A stretch of 64,000 nt of DNA, taken from Viridothelium virens. Its lineage: Eukaryota > Ascomycota > Dothideomycetes > Trypetheliales > Trypetheliaceae. Each line of letters opens with the position of its first letter. Positions within the stretch are counted from its first letter, which is position 1. Position numbers and translations under genes: made by a program. The DNA is taken from the NCBI GenBank assembly GCA_010094025.1, contig ML991781.1:434001-498000 (forward strand). The letters run 5' to 3'. The notes under the pieces were generated by a model. The model had not been told where the DNA came from. It saw only the letters and a list, made by a program, of their open reading frames with translations, and searched no databases. This document shows positions 38,738 through 50,400 of this stretch, piece after piece.

Positions 38738-39534
38738 GATAGACCGGCCTTGGGGGATGCTTGACATTCCTATAGAAGTGGACGGTCGGACTCTGGATCC
38801 TCTTGTGAAACGGTAGGGATTGCCAGCGTATAAGTGATGCGAGGTCAGCATTTGTCACAATCCAGAACCCTACTAGGAGCTCCCCAGGCTGTGCGGAGCA
38901 GTGAAATGCGAATGGGTGAGCCTGTGAATGAGCATTCGGTGGCGATTGTATATATTATAAAGGCATCTTACGATGTTTGGTTCCCCTTTCGAACAGCTTG
39001 GAGCAATCATACTCAAGACAAGTACTCTACTCTGATGCGTTATCGTCTGGGATCGCTCGAGCGGCGGAGGGGCGGCGTTGTGGGTCCTTTGCTGCTCGGT
39101 ACGGTACAAGATACTCTAAGTAATTAGGCGACGTCAGACGTCACTCAACCGCGACTCGCGAGACTTTTGAGCTTCAATCCTAATTCCTATGCGCTCAAAG
39201 TCCTCAAAGTCCTCAAAGTATCTGAGAAAACTGCCCTTCTGCCTGCTGCTCACACTCTAGTGAACCAGAGATTGCGCGACAGCCTATACCGTCAGCCCCA
39301 ACGCGCCGCACCGCTCACTGCTTTACGCGACGACCGTACCTTAGCAGGTCTTCTGTCTGCGCGTGCACTTTTATGGCACATTAGACGTACTTCGAAGATT
39401 TACCCTTCCATATGTGTATGTGTCAGTGCGCTTACAGCTCCCTCTTGATCACTTTGTGGCTCGTTACCGTGCTCCACTCTCCATCCGCACCCAGTTCTAC
39501 AATTTCTTAGCATTACTCAACTGACTCGGCCACC
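38738..39534. other. Intergenic between the methyltransferase and the Zn2Cys6 gene
   Basis: No gene is seen. A 9-bp unit (CTCAAAGTC) repeats about three times at 39194-39220. The frame at 39167-39448 is not protein-like. Confidence 0.45.
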
Positions 39535-41980
39535 ATGGAAAGCTTGACTTATCTCTGGCCTATTCATCAAATGGCCTCTTCTTATCCTCCGCCTCCTACG
39601 CCCGATCAGCAACCTTACAATCCTTATCAGCATGCGCCCCCAATCTCGACCTCCCAGATACAAGAGGCTGCTGAGGCAGCAGGCGCGGCTGTCCAAAGCG
39701 TGCAAGCAGAACAATCTCAAGAGCAGCAAGCTTCAGGTCTGGCATACAACTTTCCGAAAGCCGATCAAGGGATTGCAGAAGCAACTTATCATAATCATGC
39801 TGCTGCAAGTCATGCACATCGTCAGGACTTGCAAGGAGATGCGGCGCATCAGAAGGCCAATCGACTGCGCAAAGCTTGCGATTCTTGCAGCATCCGCAAG
39901 GTGAAGGTAAGATCTCGAAAGATACAATTTGATCACCGTGAGAGTTCGCTCGGATCATGATCTAAGGCTGGAGCGCATCACTGATGTCTGCAAAATCTAG
40001 TGTGATGAAAGCGGTCCTCCATGTAAAGCCTGCGCTTCTCTCGACATACCATGTACATTTGATCGACCAAGTCGTCGGCGTGGCCCCCCAAATAAACATG
40101 CAGAGGCCATCAAAAGGAAAAGAACGGATATTTCCGGACACCCGGCCTTATCATCCCCGTCCTCACCAACACATGCCGCTCAAGCCCTGGCAGCACTTTC
40201 AGCAACCCCACAATTATCTGCAGAAGCAATATGTCCAACGGAACTGCTGGATCAGCTTGTCGGCGATTTTTTCACCTACCTATACCCCTTGTGCCCCTTT
40301 CCGCACGAACCCAGCTTCAGGGAATCGCTCCGAAGACGAGATGACTTTTCGAACCGAAGTTTTCTGGCGTTGCTTGCCGCCATGATCAGTGCTCTACTTG
40401 CATCATACCCACGAAAGCCGAGATTACGACTACATCACCCGCGCGAGCGGGACCGAATGTTTCCAAATCGTATCAGCCTTGCTTATAGATCTCAGGGAGT
40501 CTGCTCCTCTGCTAGGGGCGAGGGCTATCTGTTCAAAGAAGATATCAGTGTGTATGATGCTGCGACCAGTTATTTTCTCGGGTTGTCATACTTCTTCACC
40601 GGTCAAATACTCAGGAGTCATTTCGCCTTCCGTGAATGTTTAATCATTCTCGAGACACTGAAACCGTGGAAACAGCAAGACAGTGGGGACGAATTTGGAC
40701 GAACACCGACGATGCCCCAAGATCTTATTTCACAGGAGATGGGCAAGCGCATATTCTGGAACTTGTGGAGTACTTTACAGTCCGTCCATGACCCCTTTCT
40801 CAAGTTTAAAGTCGAAGCTGAGTACTGACCAGCAGTTGTGTAGGTCTCTTCGGCTGTCAGATGCATCTTTCACAGATGTTCTCATTCATCCTGAATCCGA
40901 CAGCTATCGATACCCACCTCTACCGGTCGAGCGAGACGACCATCGGATCCATCTAGCATTCGTAGAGGACCAACAACCAGAGGAAGTTGATCTGATTCGA
41001 GCTTTCAACTCAAGAGTTCTCACGCAAAGAAGCGTAGACCTAGATCCCCGAAGCGGTCTGTCTAAAGGTCCCTTGATTCAAGCTTTGCAGCAATGCAAAG
41101 CAGCACTGGCTGAACTTCCACCTCAACTGGCAATGCATGGTGCATCCCTCGAAAACGGGCTACTAAAGGTCGAGAACGATGCGGATGCGCCTCGGGACCC
41201 GGCGTTTTTCATACCCGCCGACAATGAAAAGGATCCAAACTACCGCTACACGCTACAGCACAAGACACAAAGCCGCGACCTTTTCGTCAATCAGCTGAGC
41301 ACTCGGGTGCGCATAGTTCAGGGATACAATAGTCTTCTAGAAACTGAAAACCCGATAGCTCCGACCGCACAGAGTAAGGACCCAGGTGACCTTGCCCGCG
41401 TGGCTGCTGCTGGACTGGACGGCATGATGCAAGGGCAGCGTCAAGAGCCGGGCTTGCAGAATAATGGCAATCCCGAGTCACATGAAGATTACACTGGCGT
41501 GATGGATGATGAGCAAGACGCTCTTATAATCGATCTTCTCTCAGCGCTTGCTGACGTCGCTTACGTGAATTTTGAGCCTTTTGATGACCACTATGTAGGT
41601 GTTGACCTCTTTGTTTGCTCCAGCTTCTCATGGCGCTGTTTTTGGAATCTCTTCACAGATCTCTTCACGCGTTTTCTCGATTTGTAGTAGCCTAACTAAC
41701 TGGAAAATAGGTGTCTTCACTTCGCAATCTCTCATACATGCTCCTGTCACCTCACTTTGTCCGGAAAAGGCCGTTACTCGAAAATGCGCTGCCTTACTTG
41801 CAGATATTTCTCCAAGCCCTCGACCAGTTAGAACAGGCAGCAATGCCCACACAAGAAAGCGAGGCGATTTCGATGCAGATGGCGGCTGATCTGGATCCCG
41901 AACTGGAGCGGAGATTCTGGGAGGATATTGATCGAGCACAAGCAACGTTCAAGGCGCTCATCAAGAAGGAGAAAGAGTAG
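39535..41980 (+). CDS. Zn2Cys6 fungal-type transcription factor
   Basis: Exons 39535-39906, 40001-40779, 40844-41594 and 41711-41980 give 723 residues. The binuclear zinc cluster CDSCSIRKVK-CDESGPPCKACASLDIPC is completed across junction 1 (residues about 114-142) and followed by a basic linker DRPSRRRGPPNKHAEAIKRK. The N-terminus is Pro/Gln-rich. The fungal-specific regulatory domain runs from DQLVGDFFTYLYPLCPFPHE (where import of small-molecule signals is presumed) through FLGLSYFFTGQILRSHFAFR and KRIFWNLWSTLQ to YPPLPVERDDHRI. Targets cannot be read from the sequence, and no metabolic cluster adjoins it. The second intron donor is a weak GTCCGT; other junctions are standard. Confidence 0.88.
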
Positions 41981-42258
41981 GAGTCCAGTGAGATGGTTTG
42001 GGGGGAAGTCTAATCGCACAACGTGGATTGCTTCTCTAAAGACGCTTTCAGCATAAAGATATCATCCTCATGTTGAATTGTAATATATTTCAATAGCTAC
42101 ATTTGGTGGCCTCATGTCTAGCTCCTTCTTGGCTGACGTTGACGGGCCATCCAGCAGACTTGCAAAAAGCTGATGCTGGATTTGGAGTTCCTTTGACCGA
42201 ACACTATCACGATTGTTTGAAGGTGAAAAATTATTGTTTTCGGATATACCAGCGTGCT

Positions 42259-43129
42259 CTACGAGCTACCGAGTACCTTTTCTACTACGGATTCTGCAAT
42301 TCGTAGCAAGTCAGTTTCCTGCAATAGAATATATACTTTCCATATGGCGTAGTCTCATCAAGAGGCAGATCATCCATTTTAATTTGCGAAACGGCAGGTA
42401 TGGAAATTTACGTACCTTTCAGACCAGTGTTATCAGGTTCGACATGTACTTTCTTCACCACGCCATCATCAATTGTAAGGGCATAGCGTTTGCTACGAGG
42501 CCCCCCGAAGATGGCCGTTCCGTCAAAGTCAAGATCGAGAGCTTGGGTAAAGGCGGCGTGGGGATCGGCGAGGAAGCGGATCTGGGGTTGTTACTACTGA
42601 CGAAAAGCATTCCCAGCATCGGCAATAAGGCCTGCAAAGTGAATGCAGAGGACAAAAGGAATATTGAGAGCCTTACACCACTCTTCGCTCCTGGATCAAG
42701 AGTTTCCGCCCAGGCCTTCATTCTATTCACGGGTCAGCTTCTTGGCATCTCGAACACGTAGAAGTAACAAGCACGCAGAATTAATCAAAGAGAAAAAAAA
42801 AAAACTTTGCTCTAGACTCACACGAAAGCATCATTCACACTGACTACGAAGACCTGACCCGCATTCTTGAGCCCTTGAAAGTTAATGTAGCCAGGGATAT
42901 GAGTAGCGGAGCAGGCCGGAGAGAATGCTGCGGGGACACCAATGATCAATCCTTTACCCTTGAGCTCCTTGGCCACATTGACCTTGTTCCCCGGCGAGTT
43001 CTCCATCAGCTCGACATCGGGAATCCGGTCGCCGACGTTGACAGCTAAGCGCGAGCTGCAGTGGAATTTGGAGGCATGGGTGCGGAAGGCTCGCGGGAGC
43101 AAGGTCGGCTGGGGGCGGAGAGCAAACAT
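42259..43129 (-). CDS. Prx5-type peroxiredoxin, probably mitochondrial
   Basis: Exons 43129-42822, 42722-42677, 42581-42416 and 42293-42259 give 184 residues. Prx5/AhpC-TSA enzymes reduce peroxides with thiols. Evidence: an Arg/Ser-rich N-terminus (MFALRPQPTLLPRAFRTHAS) that reads as a mitochondrial presequence; GDRIPDVELMENSPGNKVNV; the active-site loop VPAAFSPACSATHIPGY with peroxidatic Cys73; VVSVNDAFVMKAWAE across junction 1; IRFLADPHAAFTQALDLDFD; and a last exon of only ESVVEKVLGSS that completes the family C-terminus. The 46-nt exon 2 and the distant 35-nt last exon are easily missed by gene finders, and the minus-strand coding DNA leaves a long spurious plus-strand frame at 42213-42761. 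Confidence 0.9.
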
Positions 43130-44610
43130 GTTGTTCTAAGTCAATTGGAAAGAGTACTAACTCGGTGGAAATGATGGCCTTTGATGAGATCTATTGATCT
43201 TGATTGATCTAGTGTGCTTAGGTAGGTCTTGTTTTCGTTGTACAATGGCAATAATCTCAGTCCGGCCGTACTCGGGACCACGGTTCAGGGGGTGGGAGAT
43301 TTTTCGGTCGCTTCCAAAGAACTGGGTCAATATTCTTCCTTACCTCCCGCCTACATACGAAGTACCTTACGAATCCAGTAATCGTGTCATCCTTGAAGAC
43401 ACAAGCATGCGCGTGAGTAGATTTACTTTTCTGATATTCTACGTCAGCGATAACGGCGCAGGTACAATGGTTGACAATTCCTGTTTCCAAGCACGGAACT
43501 ATTAACATTTTGGGCTATCGGCACTGCTGACCCTAGTCAAAATAGGGCAACGTAGCGGCTACAGAATTTGTTGCCATTATTCGTCTATCCCAAATGAGGC
43601 TGAGTTTATCTCCCGCATGTAGTAACTCGCAGCAGGCGCATGTCTGTCGCTACTGTCCATCCAGGCACCCGGGACAATTTGCCGCATTCAAAAGAGGCAC
43701 CAGAGGGTAGACGAAAAGATGGAGATCACGCCTGCTGCACGTCGAAACCACCGCGCATTACCAGAACTGGTGTCTCGATCAGGTAGAAGCGCTCAACTCT
43801 AGCCCAAAGTCCTATCAACCATGGAGTAGTATGCATAAGATCAATGCGCGTTGAGGGGGGTTTTTGCAGGATGAAGCATGAGCCAGCGCAGTGTAGGGTG
43901 CTCGGCGAATGATCGGCGGCGATGCTTTTTTTTGCTGCCTTGAGACAGAAGACCGATTCTTCAGCCACACGAGATCGAATCTCCTCTGAGATTGGGATGG
44001 AAGATGAGGGCGGGAAATGGCCTTGGGGATTTTGGGTGTGATGGAGGCGCTGATCTAGCCCCGAAGCGTTAAGCTGCTCCTAGGCGGCCCTAAGCGGTCC
44101 TAAGCTGTCCCTGCCCGCTTTCCGCTGAGGTCAAGCGAACCGAGCAGCGTTAGAGACACCTTAGACCGCGCACTACCGATGCAGCCATCTCTCTGGGCCA
44201 TGAGATCGCCATCAAACCGTCTTCTTTTGGCCACTTGGTTCTGCTTGCCTCTCCGACGGCCTCGCGTTCCTCTCCTTATCCGCTAGTCCCCATATCCATA
44301 TCTCCGCCGCCGTCCTGGATTTCCACCCTCACTCCTTGTCCTCCACGCCCTCCTACCCGGTCGCAATCAACCGTCCCACGGCCTGCGCAACCTCTGATAC
44401 TTGTTAGGCTATCCCTCCCATGTCTGCCGTCACCGTCAATGTCAGCTCGGCCTAGGTGGCGACTCTTGTCGTCGTTGCAGCTGTAAAAAATTGCCGGATA
44501 CTCAACCCTCGACCTTGGAAGATCAGGACAGAGCTCGAGCAATCCTCTTCTCTAGGCCGAGTGAAAGCAGCCATTAACCCGCTCGACCTCCAGAATTACA
44601 CTTCCCCACC
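43130..44610. other. Intergenic, divergent promoter of the peroxiredoxin and SKN7 genes
   Basis: About 1.5 kb with no recognisable gene. The stretch CTAGGCGGCCCTAAGCGGTC and its near copies at 44079-44112 are short direct repeats of a CCTAAGCGG-like word. It is notable that two oxidative-stress genes share this region. Confidence 0.45.
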
Positions 44611-46845
44611 ATGGATGTTGGAGGTGCCGGAGGTGCTGGGGCTAATAGCTCCAGCGATTTCGTGAGTCTCCTCTTACATTCCACTCCGTCCCCTTCGAGT
44701 CGGCAAATGACCGCTAATGCAATCGCAGGTTCGCAAGCTCTACAAGTGAGTCGCCCATTGAGTTCTCCACCTGATGCGCTACTAATGAAAGGATACGATC
44801 AGAATGTTGGAGAATCCCTCTGATGAAAGCGTCGTAAGGTGGGGCAATGAGGGAGATAGCTTCGTCGTATTGGAGGTCGGGACTTGACAATTCGGCAACC
44901 ATTCCAAGACTAACCTTTCGGCAGAATGAGAAATTTACAAAGCACATACTTCCAAAACATTTCAAGCACAGTAATTTCGCTAGTTTTGTGCGGCAGCTCA
45001 ACAAATATGATTTTCACAAAGTGCGGCACAACAATGAAGATAATGGACAATCACCATATGGTGCAGGGGTAAGGTCGTCTGCTATCAACCCAATGAACAG
45101 TGCTCACTGGCAGTAGGCTTGGGAATTCAAGCATCCTGATTTTAAGATGAACAACAAAGACGCCCTTGACAATATTCGAAGAAAAGCACCCGCACCGAGG
45201 AAGCCGAATCAAGCCGCAGATGAGATGGTACCTACCCAGCAAATGGACTTGGTGAATTCTCAGCTTGTCGCTACGCAGCAACAATTGCAGCAGCTGCAAG
45301 AACGATACAACGAGCTCAATATACACCATTCGATGCTATTGCAAGAACTAATAGGCGTGCAAAAGACTGTCGTCAATCATGAGCACGTCATGCAGAATGT
45401 GATGAGCTTTTTGCATTCGGTCGATGCGCAGAGACGAAGAGACAGTAGAACACATAATCCATTCGCGCACTCTGCGGACGGTGTTCAGAACGGGGCAACT
45501 GAGCCGCCACCCCAGAACTTGGGTCCTGGTGAAGAGGATGAGCCGGCATCACCATTGCAGCACGCCTCGAAACTTCTGCAGGAAACCAATGCAGACGTAA
45601 TGCTAAACCCGCGAAACTTAGAACATATGAACGAGTTGACGATACGTATGAATGGGACGATCACCACACCACCGCCAAGCATAGACGCACGCAATGGAGG
45701 CAGGCCACCGAGTAGGAACACCGCGCCACCTTCGGCGACGTCCAATGCATCCGGTCGGTACGGTGAGCTTGATAACATGGTTTACCCCGTTGGCCAAACT
45801 CAAGGTATCGATCCCATGTATAGCGAGCACATCAACAACATACCTTACCCCATGCCAACCAAGCCTCCTGAGCCCACTGACCCTCGATATCAAACTCAAG
45901 AGCCTCGAAAAAAGAGCGCCCAGTACGATCCCGGTTGGATAAGGCAACCGCAGATTCTGCTTGTCGAGGATGATCCAACTTGCCGGCGTATCGGTGGCAA
46001 ATTCCTCTATGCTTTTAATTGCTCCATCGATAGCGCTGTAAGTTTTGTGCCATGTCGACAATGTGATGTTGGCTGATGAAATCGGAAGCTCGATGGTCTC
46101 GAAGCCGTCAACAAGCTGAATGCCGGGTCCAAATATGACCTTGTGCTCATGGACATTATCATGCCGAACCTCGACGGTGTTTCTGCATGTCACCTCATTC
46201 GCCAATTCGACTCGACTCCGATCGTTGCAATGACGTCCAACATTCGTAGTGACGATATTTCTATGTATTTCCAGCACGGTGAGTCGTACGTTGGATGTCA
46301 GACTGGAAGTTATTGACCGTATCATAGGTATGAATGATGTACTTCCTAAGCCCTTCACGAAGGAAGGACTTTTGAACATGCTCGAGAAGCACCTCGGACA
46401 TCTGAAGAAGCCTATGCATGAATTGAATGCGATGGGTGTACCTCAGGCCGTCCAGCCTTTGGCGCATACATCGGCAAAGCAATCAATGAAAGAGGAAGAC
46501 TCTCCTGGTAAATCCCCCAATACCATTAGTAGTTGGAGCAGTCCCAACCAGCATCTCCCAGGTGTCTCTCCCGTTACCAGCTCGGTTCCAGACGATTACA
46601 TGAACAGCGTTCAGGGACATCCTGGTACGTACGGCTTGCAGCCTGGACTGACGCCGGCCATGGGATACGGATCGAGTCCACAGACACCCATGGGCGCCCC
46701 AAGACCGAATCAACATCGGCGGCAGATCTCGGACATAACGGGTGGTGACGACTTGAACAATAGTGCGAAGAGACAGCAGATGTATGCCCCATCAATGCAG
46801 CAGCCCCCACATCAGCAGATGAATCCGATGCAGCCACCCAGATGA
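44611..46845 (+). CDS. SKN7: Response regulator / HSF-type transcription factor Skn7
   Basis: Exons 44611-44661, 44729-44745, 44803-44875, 44925-45068, 45117-46037, 46089-46278 and 46328-46845 give 637 residues. Skn7 is the terminal regulator of the fungal two-component phosphorelay and drives oxidative- and cell-wall-stress genes. Evidence: an HSF-type DNA-binding domain assembled from exons 2-5 ([58 protein letters not shown]), a Gln-rich coiled coil ([16 protein letters not shown]), and a receiver domain with acidic pair LLVEDDPTC, phosphoacceptor Asp424 in [13 protein letters not shown] and the conserved Lys in LPKPFTKEG. The 17-nt exon 2 is notable. The C-terminus is Pro/Gln-rich. It is divergent from a peroxiredoxin gene, a type of target Skn7 controls in yeast. 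Confidence 0.95.
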
Positions 46846-47550
46846 TCGATTTGTTAGCCAGTATTTGAGAGGTGTTTGAGCAGAGAACTCACGGTGTTCT
46901 GCGCGTCATGACAGCCCCAGGGAAGGGGCTGTAGTCTTACTAGCATGTTTGGCAGGTACGCAGCTCTCTCTGCAGAGCGTAAGATACGGAAAGTGATGTC
47001 TAGGCATGGGAATTTTTCTTGTATATTTTTGCTCGCTTGGCTACCCATGGGCTTGATCCTGAAAGCGTTGTTTTGATATTTGATGGTGTATGGAAGCTGA
47101 ACTGAGCGGATTATAACGCCAAAGCCATTGGGAATTTGAGTAGAGCTTTGAATTCATTCGTCATATCATGCACCATTCTTCGAAGTGAAAGAGCGCGAAG
47201 ACTTAGTTTGGCGTTTAGATGACTGTGGCCCGCAAGCGACGAACAGCTTCGCCAGAATAGCACATGTAGTTCGCACGTCTCCCAGCATGAGAGAGATGAA
47301 TGTAAGAAAGGTGAAGTAGACCGGGAGAATTGAGGTTGAAATAACCTTGAGTTCTAGGCCTTCGAAGAATTGGACTGGGCCAGGCCCCGGGGGGTGCCAC
47401 GAATGGTCCGAAGTTCCTCTCCCAGCGCATCAGGCCCACAAACTCCCCTGCTGCATAGAGTCACTTCCCGGAGCAACGTCGACAACTCACGGCTAAAAAC
47501 CTTCAACTCCACTCCCACAATGCAGACGTAGCATTTCTAAGGTGCTTACC
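46846..47550. other. Intergenic between SKN7 and the eIF2B-epsilon gene
   Basis: No coding feature is seen. It should contain the SKN7 terminator and the next promoter. Confidence 0.45.
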
Positions 47551-49875
47551 ATGTCGCCCATTTTCTTAAATCGAGCATGCCTCCAAAGAACCGAAAGCCT
47601 GCGGGCCCCGAAAAGGGCAAGCAAGGCGAGGAGGAAAGAGAAGAGCCTCTCCAGGCCATCGTAAGTTTGCTGCTTCCGACTTATCGTGCATAGCGTGACT
47701 GATCACACCAGATCCTTGCAGACTCCTTTGAAACCAAGTTCGCCCCGTTCACCTTAGAAAAACCTCGGGTACGACAGCAACAGCAGCTTTCACGGCTTCA
47801 AACCAGCATTTCTCACGATTTCGCAGTGCCTCCTCCCCCTCGCAAACACCCCTCTAATCGAATACACCCTCGAGTTCCTCGCCAACGCCGGCGTCGAAGA
47901 AGTCTACATCTACTGCGGCGCACACACCGACCAAGTCGAAGCCTACCTGCAGCAAACCAAATGGACGGCGGCCTCCTCGCCCTTCCTCAAGCTCGAGCCC
48001 CTCCGCTCCACCTCCACCTCCATCGGCGACGCCATGCGCGACCTCGACAAGCGCGCCCTCCTCGCCCACGACTTCCTCGTCGTCTACGGCGACGTCGTCG
48101 CAAACCTCGACCTCCAGCCCGCCCTCGCCGCCCACCGCGCCCGCCGCGCCCAAGACAAAAACGCTATCATGACTATGCTGCTCCGCGTCGCTGGCCCCGC
48201 TCCCCACCGCACTAAGTCGCAGGCTCGTGCCCCGGCTTTCCTGCTTGACCCCGCGAAAAATCGCTGTCTGCACTACGAGCAGGTCGCGCACGCCGCCTAC
48301 GACGCCTCCGCTGCCGTGTCCAGCAGCAGCAGCAGTGCGACGCCGCTGTCGCCGTCGACCCCGCGCTCGCCTTCCTCCGCCGCCGCGGCAGCGTCGTCGT
48401 CGTCGTCGCGCCGTATCATGCTCGACCCGGAGGTCCTGGGCGCCGCGACCTCGCTCGAGCTGCGCACGGATCTCATTGATCCAGGCATCGATATCTGCAC
48501 GCCGGACGTGCTCGCGCTGTGGTCTGACTACTTCGATGTCGTCGCGCCGCGCTCGGGCTTCTTGTACTCCGTTCTCAAGGACTGGGAGCTGAATGGGAAG
48601 ACGGTGCATACGTACATCGTGGATGATGCGTATGCGGCGCGGGTGCGTGATTTGAGCGCGTATGCGGCGGTGGCGAGGGATGTCGTGGGGAGGTGGGCCT
48701 ATCCGCTTGCGCCGGATAGTAATTTGGTGAGGGGCCAGGGGTATCGTTATATGAAGGGAGGGTGGTATCGTGATGGTGGGGTGGTGCTGGCGAGGAGTTG
48801 TGTGGTGGGGAGGGGGAGTGTGGTTGGAAGGGATGCGGTGGTTGGGGAGGGGAGCGTGGTCGTGGGGAGTGTGGTAGGAAAGGGGTGTCGGATTGGGAGG
48901 AACGTGCGGCTGGAGGGGGTGCATTTATGGGATGGGGTTGTAGTTGGGGATGGGACTGTGGTGAAGCAGGCGATTATTGGAGAGATGGCGACTGTTGGGA
49001 AGAAATGCAGAATCGAGCCTGGAGCGTTGATCTCGTTTGGGGTCGAGATTGCGGATGGAGTGACGGTCAAGGGCACGAGCAGAATTACGAGGGCTGAGAC
49101 GGACGAGCACCCGAAGCCTGCCAACGACGCCAAAGTAGTGGGGGAAGGAGGAGAGGGCTACGACTTCGTGGAAGACGAAGACGAAGACGATGCTCAGGAC
49201 TTGGTAACATCCAGTCTAATTTATTCTTCAGCCGGTCTCGCGACGTCTACAGATTCGATCTCCACCCTCAACGAGGAAGACTCAGACGATAACATATCCC
49301 AAGCTTCGGGCGCTGACACTTTCCAGCACGATGCCTCAAATAGCATCTTCGACTCGATGCAGAAGGGCGATAAGTGGGAAGATATCCAGGTCGAGCTTAT
49401 GGCCCTACGTCTAAGCACCAATGCCTCCGACTATCAAGTCAGGAAAGCGATCGCCGTTGCTTTCATGAAGCGTATCGAGCAACTTATGGAAGGATCAGGG
49501 CTCAGCCTCAAATCCGCCGTCGAGTCGACGCTTCAGGAAAACAAAGGGCTTATTCAACGCAACTTGGGCGACGCGGGCAAATCAGGAAAAATGGACCAAG
49601 TCGATTTACTTCTACTCATGCAAGCGGATCTCGTACATCGAAAAGATGGGGATAAGATCCTCGTATTTGTGTGTACAGAGCTATACAAAGCAGATGTTCT
49701 TGAGAAAGAGGCCTTTGAGCAATGGTGGGGGGACGTGAAGTCGAGTGCCGATGAGTCTATGAGAAAGGTGAGGGAAAGGACAAGGCAATTTATGGACGTC
49801 TTGGAGGAGGAAGAAGAGGATAGTAGCGACGACGAAGAAGCAGAAGAAGAAGAAAGCGAGGATGAAGACGATTGA
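47551..49875 (+). CDS. GCD6: Translation initiation factor eIF2B epsilon subunit
   Basis: Exons 47551-47661, 47712-47768 and 47827-49875 give 738 residues. eIF2B-epsilon is the catalytic guanine-nucleotide exchange subunit for eIF2. Evidence: the nucleotidyltransferase-like start EEPLQAI-ILADSFETKFAPF, then CLLPLANTPLIEYTLEFLAN across junction 2; left-handed beta-helix hexapeptides (VVGRGSVVGRDAVVGEGSVV, IIGEMATVGKKCRIEPG); and a C-terminal W2/HEAT domain (ELYKADVLEKEAFEQWWGD) ending in an acidic run that binds eIF2-beta. The start is uncertain. Met 47551 is in frame with EEPLQAI but gives an unusual N-terminus. Met 47577 begins MPPKNRKPAGPEKGKQ, a typical Gcd6 start, yet lies one base out of frame near 47640. 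Codons at 47827-48700 are extremely GC-rich. Confidence 0.92.
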
Positions 49876-50400
49876 ATTATAGAGTTAGATAGATATGCTT
49901 ATCAAAAAGGAAGAAGAAAACTACTTCTATTCATGAACCCATGGCGAAAAGATAGAATGTGACTCTGACACAAGATTGATGCCCCAACTAATGGTGGGGA
50001 CCTTATTAGTCAGGCGCGTCATCGAGGTCATTGCGCCTCGACAACGCCCTCTGACCTGTGCATCACACACTCTCTACGCTCACGGTCCCTTCTCCCCTTT
50101 TCCTGTGAGTCTTGACTCTTAACCTTTTTTTTCTTGCATGCACATTCTAAGGCACCCTCCTTAGCCGTGTTCGTTGCCTGGTCTTGTCTCAGACAAGGCA
50201 CGGCAACAGCTACACTATCCACCACGCCTCCCGCTACTCGGAAACGAAAGGCAGTATCTCCCTCCTCCGCCGATACTTCACTGCCATCCGTAAACAAAGT
50301 GCACGACCAAGAACCTGCCAAGAAAGCTCTGAAGAAGTCACCTGCTAATCACCTCAACTCTACAACCCTGCCTGCCACACCTACTCTTACTACCACCTCG
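49876..50400. other. Intergenic / leader of the RBR ligase gene
   Basis: The frame upstream of the RBR start is open back to 50134 (89 codons, KRKAVSPSSADTSLPS and Thr/Pro-rich sequence), so part of this could be an N-terminal extension. Otherwise no feature is seen. Confidence 0.4.

Noticed and set aside
42213-42761. Long plus-strand frame of 182 codons
   Set aside because: It lies antisense over exons 2-4 of the peroxiredoxin gene, which has clear family motifs, and has none of its own.
48798-49097. Gly/Trp/Cys-rich plus-strand frame and GC-rich antisense frames over the eIF2B-epsilon gene
   Set aside because: They are alternative-frame readings of GC-skewed codons in a well-supported gene.
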